Positions 59,305-64,000 of a stretch of DNA of 64,000 bases are shown here, piece after piece. A program made the position numbers and the translations under genes. The DNA comes from Dryas octopetala (taxonomy: Eukaryota; Streptophyta; Magnoliopsida; Rosales; Rosaceae), in contig OY992832.1 in the NCBI GenBank assembly GCA_963921425.1, forward strand, positions 6,076,001-6,140,000, read 5' to 3'. The notes under the pieces are model-generated. The model had not been told where the DNA came from. It did no database searches and saw only the letters and a program-made list of their open reading frames with translations. Every line of letters begins with the position of its first letter. The first letter of the stretch is position 1.

Positions 59305-62300
59305 TTACACTGGTACAGGATTTTGTTCCAAGGTTTCTTTTCCTGTAATTCCATCCTTCAAAGTTTTAAAGTAAACATCATACTCCTTCTCGGGAGGTGG
59401 ATTTTCAGGGTCCACTGTAAATGGCTCGCTAAATGGTATGACACTTTTAACCTGCAAGGGAGTTGTGAGTATGTGACATTGTCCAGAGGTTTTTAACTAA
59501 GAAGAAACATAAATTGGTGATTTCCAAAAGCAAATTACAGCCACAGTACACAATTAATGGAAATGAGTTGGGGTGTGACCTCAAATGTCTTGCCAGAAGC
59601 AAATGGGCTTTCTAATGCAGCAACACAAATTTGAGCAACCTCTTCTCTTGATATCTTACCCTGTATATTATAATATATATCATAACATTAAGAAATATTA
59701 CTGTATGAGAAACGGGCCATTAACAATTATCTGCTGTCCAAGAACCCAATTTCAGAAGTATACTTTTAATACTATTCCAATGGATATTTAGACATGGAGA
59801 GATCAATATATCACCAAGCATACAACAAAATTGGAACATCAATCTTCCATTTAATTATGCATACCGTAATATTGTCTCCTTGATCGAAAAGGAGATCTGC
59901 TCCGGCAGGTTCCTCAGTTAAAGCACAAGGCCTCACAATCGTATATGGAATTCCACTTTCCCGTATTAAATCCTCCCCCTGTTATAAAACTGACAAATGT
60001 AAGAAATTGAAAAGAGCTAAAATGTGAAATTTTGGTTTTCTCTTTAAATGACCTACAATGAAGCAATAGGGATGAGGATTGGGTACATGCAAATATCAGT
60101 ATAAGATGAAATAAACTATCAGGCCCCAATATGAGTAATAAATATAGGTCAAATTTTCACACAGCTTGCACTGGATTAGGATGAAACCTTCAACTTGAAT
60201 GTCAGGATAAAACCCAATTCCTTGTTCAAGCGAACAGCAGGAGGTTGTTTACTCAGATCAAGTTCAGGCCTGTCAGGTCGGGTAACTCCTGCAGATCCTA
60301 CATGTACAAACCTACATGTGACACAAACAAAGGAGATGAGTTAAAGAATAAAGCCAGAAAGTGCACCTAGCAGATCAATTCTGTTCAGTCATAAGAAAAT
60401 AGTAAAACAAAAATTAAAGATCATGAACCTGGGAGTTATAGGTTCTTTTAGATATGCCCGTATGCTTGATAGTGGGAGCTTAAATGCACCTTCCACAAAA
60501 GTAGGATTCAGTTTCCCATCATATTCAAACTTGCTGAACATAAGCTGCAATTGTTTTGAATTTCTCATCAATAAACATAGAAGAAAATCTTGAAGTGAAA
60601 GTATAGACTAAACAAAAGGTGCTACAGAAATGTGCCTGCAATGACAAAATATTGCTCGGGTCAAATGGTGGCGCATCAGGTACAGTTCGTGCTCGAAATA
60701 TCGGCTTCAAAGAAGAAAAAGGCACACGTACCTGGAAAAACAATTGGCAGAGTTTGAGACTTTTACTAACAATTTTAATATTCAATTTAAAAATACTCGT
60801 GCTTCAAAAATATCCCCAAAATTAATATAGGTCGGAGAAATCAGGTCTTCAAACCTTATTTCAATTCATGAAATTGTGTCCTGAAAACAGATTTCAACAA
60901 ACAACTTAAAGCTGACTTATAATCTTGTTTTCAAGATGCAATTTCCTAAGCTAAAATCAGGTTTTGAAAACTGGATTTCTCATGCTGCAACAATTTTGGA
61001 ATTGGTATTGAAGTGACAGCATTTCTTAAATTTGATTGTAAGTTGTAAGAAGTCCCAAAAACCCGAGATGGAGATTGTATATCACAACTCATTGATCATG
61101 GGGCTATTACTTACTGTCTGCCACTGGTCTCCTACAGTGTCAAAGCCTGCTGTGTAACCAACAGTATCCCAATCACGGCTTGTGCGAACAATTAATTTAT
61201 AGCGACGGCCATCACCTTTAAGGCGCAGTTCCAAACCATCATATGCAGAGAGATCCTCAGGTGTTGATAGATTCTAAAAACAAGCACAAGTAAATTTAGG
61301 GAAGTAAACTCAGCGAATTGTTCATCCATTAAATATGGAGTTAATAAATAAATAAAATCCATTCAACCATATAACTTGTTTGAACCTGATAACTAGAATA
61401 CCACCATTGCTCTTTACCTTTGTTCTGATACTAGTAAAACCACCATTGTTTGCAGTGGAAACAACTCCTGAAGAAGATGTACCAAATAAATTAATGTTTA
61501 AATAAATGCATCCAAATCCAAATATGAAAAAAGAACAAAGTCACTCTAGTTCTAATAGAATCACCAGTAAGAGAACAATAAACAGGGCAAAATTCTAGAG
61601 TTTGAAAAGGGCAGACCTTTAAAAAGCCCAGTTGGTCCACCATTTTCACCGCCATTTGGGTTAATCTGAAATGTACTTTCACTCACTCCACCCATCACAA
61701 CATCATCTAAAGCACCCCAAGACATTTCCCTATAATTATTATCTGCAAATTAGAACCAAGAGAAAAGAATCTGAATTGGTATACATACTTGTTCACAAAA
61801 TATATTATAAGCATAGCATTAAAGACCAAGTATAAGACAGCAGCAAGGATGCTGAACAGTGGTTTCACCGTACAGAAGAGTGTACCTTCAAATCCAAATA
61901 GTAGTCTTCCATTTTGAAGACCAACACTTTCTTTTACAGCATTGATCAAGTTTTTCATCCCAATGTACTCCACCATTTCAGGTGAATCCCCCTTGATCTG
62001 CTTCCACCGATCAACCAATGCTTCATAGTTACTAAGAAGAACATATAAAATAAATGGGAAGATAATTCAAGTTCCAAATTAAATTTTATATTCAAGAAAA
62101 CTCTGACTCCATATATAAAATTTCGGCAATCAGTTCCCCACCTCTGGTTCAAAGAACTTGATTCCCTGTACAACACCATATTTGAATGTCAAGTTCCTGC
62201 TTAAGACAAACAATAACTGGAATATAATGCAGGCAAGCAAATAATTTACAAGATAAAAGGCTTGCTGGTCCAAGTTTACAACAAATAGAAGTTAAAAAAT

Positions 62301-63942
62301 GAAGTGTCTTCAACTTAACAATGTTTATAACATACTTGGCTGTATTTTTGCCTGTCAGGAGTGTCCCCTTCCTTTGGGCCAACAATGACAGAAACAGCAT
62401 TAATCACTCTCCTCACTCCTTTGAAGTGCTCAGGGACCAGAGTACTCTCCTTAGTAATGTCTCCAACAATCTGAGATTTTTCCAGGAAAAAGGTCACCAT
62501 TGACAACATAAAATGTAAAGAAATAAAACCAAAATCATAACAAAGTAGGAATTACAAACAAATTTCCATCAAGGAAATTGAAGATACATGGGTTGCTAGC
62601 TCACCAAGTCGATATCCGGGCCTAACATTTGTCTTGCTTTTTCTTCATTTCTAACCTGACAGAAGTTTATATGAAACTAAATAAATTCGAGAAAGGAAAA
62701 AAGTAAGCAGTAAAGGTAATTTGAAAATATGAAAATCAGAACGGAGATGTTTATATTTATTTTATCCTTCTTGTTTTCTCAATTGTTCTGCAGCAGGAAA
62801 CCACACCTGTGAGCCAAGATATGCATTATGCATTAAATTAAAAAGGTAAGAGCAGAATACCAATACTCGGACTGGAATTCCTTTCTTCCGTAAGATGTTG
62901 ACTACCCTTCGACCTACACCACCAGTTGCTCCAGCCACTAGGACGGCCCCAGAAGTTTCCATTCTCTTCACCGGTGTCCTAGGTGATGGGCTGGATAGTT
63001 TCTCAATCAGAGACTCAATGAACTTCAAAAATAATAAATTGTTGTTAGCTGAGACGTAATCAATTTTCACTTTTAGATAAGTTGAAAAGTTTAGTAGTGT
63101 CCAACCTTAGCAGGAGAGGGAGGCTCGTTGAAGAAATATAATGTTTTCAAAAATCTAGTCAAGTCCCAACCCTGCTTTCCAGCTTCTGCTGCTGATATGG
63201 ATAATTTATACGTTCTTGGAGAGAGATGACCGGAGTTTTGTTGGTGGAGAAAGGTCAGTGGTCGAAGAAACGGTTTAGGAATTGGAGAGGACAGCAACTG
63301 AGGATGTAAAGATTTTTTAAAATGGTTCCTACCAACAGGTGATGAAAAATCCTGCAATGTCAAGCCATCAAGTAATTAAATTATAACAATTAAAATTCAC
63401 TAAGTATTCTCCTGCAGCAAATTTTGTTAACTTATTATACATGATTGTAGGCACAATTCACAAGAGAAACTCCCAGTTATTTCTTCTAGAACATGCAGAT
63501 TAAATGAGTAACAGTGCAATTTGTTTTGATTGCTCCTAGAAATGAGTTGAACCATGCAGCAACTGTTTAGGACTCAAAGCAGATACAATTTGTCACCTAC
63601 TCATTCACCCACCACAAACTGAAATTCATTTGGGGGAAACCTTGCTTCACAGAGTTTTGATAGGCATAGCAAGAAAATTACACAACAAAACCACTCCAAC
63701 TTTAAAACCCACTTCCCAAATTGGGTGGGTCTGTGTAGCTATGACCATATGGGACTTTAGACTATGCTAAACACCAAAATGGCTACGTTCCCTAAACATG
63801 CTCATTAATCATTATTGTTTTATTAAGGAATACAATTTGTACAATACAAAGCACTAACATCGATCGAAATCATGTGGGTTACCTGAAGATTGAGAGCGGA
63901 GGACGACAAGGGCGATGATAGCTTAATGACACCAAATCCCAT
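59305..63942 (-). CDS. NAD(P)-binding Rossmann protein with CIA30 domain, probably plastid (HCF173-like family)
   Basis: Multi-exon gene. Exon 1 63883-63942 (MGFGVIKLSSPLSSSALNLQ), exon 2 63106-63351, exon 3 62861-63022, exon 4 about 62608-62657, exon 5 about 62346-62474, a small exon near 62143-62166 (GIKFFEPE), exon 61886-61997, then about seven more to the TAA at 59305. The Ser-rich N-terminus looks like a chloroplast transit peptide. The Rossmann motif is AVLVAGATGGVGRRVVNIL, followed by VRNEEKARQMLGPDIDL, INAVSVIVG, and later ESGIPYTIVRPCALTEEPAG, which marks the atypical SDR fold. Between them is the CIA30 domain (EMSWGALDDVVMGGVSESTF, YDGLELRLKGDGRRYKLIVR, WDTVGYTAGFDTV, VPFSSLKPIFRARTV). 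The insertion of CIA30 inside an SDR resembles HCF173 and its paralog At4g18810. HCF173 promotes psbA translation; the role of this paralog is less clear. Ends KETLEQNPVPV. Confidence 0.88.
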
Positions 63943-64000
63943 TTTCAAAGAGAGTTGGAAACAAAACTCAAGACCCTTCAGGGTATTATCTTGTTGCTTA
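63943..64000. other. Upstream of the CIA30-type gene
   Basis: Short leader region; nothing else seen. Confidence 0.3.

Noticed and set aside
1..64000. CRISPR arrays, operons or phage-like systems
   Set aside because: Introns, plant gene families and eukaryotic transposons make this plant nuclear DNA; the regularly spaced array at 54 kb has palindromic units with no unique spacers of CRISPR type.

Overview
The window is nuclear DNA of a flowering plant, most likely a woody or rosid eudicot. The evidence is intron-rich genes with GT/AG splice sites, AT-rich intergenic DNA full of short foldback transposons, and plant-only families: secondary-wall CESA, WRKY group IIe, RABA1 and MIR399. A Rosaceae-type genome is my best guess, but nothing here proves the family.

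Layout. (1) 1-8.1 kb: the 5' two thirds of a CESA8/IRX1-type cellulose synthase (minus strand, running off the left edge), then a WDR53-like WD40 gene (minus). (2) 8.3-17.5 kb: three single-exon DUF1685-type genes (minus), two of them clear duplicates and one of these shortened. Between them lie three transposons with intact target-site duplications and a cryptic run of three small exons at 14.06-14.94 kb. (3) 20.1-33.3 kb: no protein genes, but six MIR399-type hairpins on both strands. Most have a TATA-like box and a PHR1-binding (P1BS, GNATATNC) site on the expected upstream side. A truncated LINE, a copia LTR remnant, a foldback element and a LINE-like retroposon lie between them. (4) 33.8-34.8 kb: a solo LTR with a 5-bp duplication. 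(5) 38.2-45.8 kb: a small bHLH-like/ACT regulator (3 exons) and a WRKY65/69-type factor (3 exons, with an overlapping upstream ORF). Two foldback MITEs separate them. (6) 49.5-52.9 kb: a RABA1c/d GTPase (2 exons, 2.7-kb intron). (7) 53.5-54.5 kb: a foldback transposon carrying a tandem array of small palindromes. (8) 56.7-63.9 kb: a small plant protein of unknown function, then a chloroplast-type NAD(P)-binding/CIA30-domain gene (minus).

Genes acting together. The MIR399 cluster is the standout. miR399 is the phosphate-starvation miRNA that silences the PHO2 ubiquitin-conjugating enzyme, and the P1BS sites fit induction by PHR1-type factors. From memory, gene order matches two Arabidopsis segments: MIR399A / bHLH-like / WRKY65 on chromosome 1, and CESA8 / RABA1d / CIA30-type on chromosome 4. 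The window would then hold the unsplit ancestral neighbourhood. The CESA, Rab and CIA30 genes look like ordinary housekeeping or developmental genes with no operon-like relation. The rest is transposon-derived or featureless AT-rich DNA.
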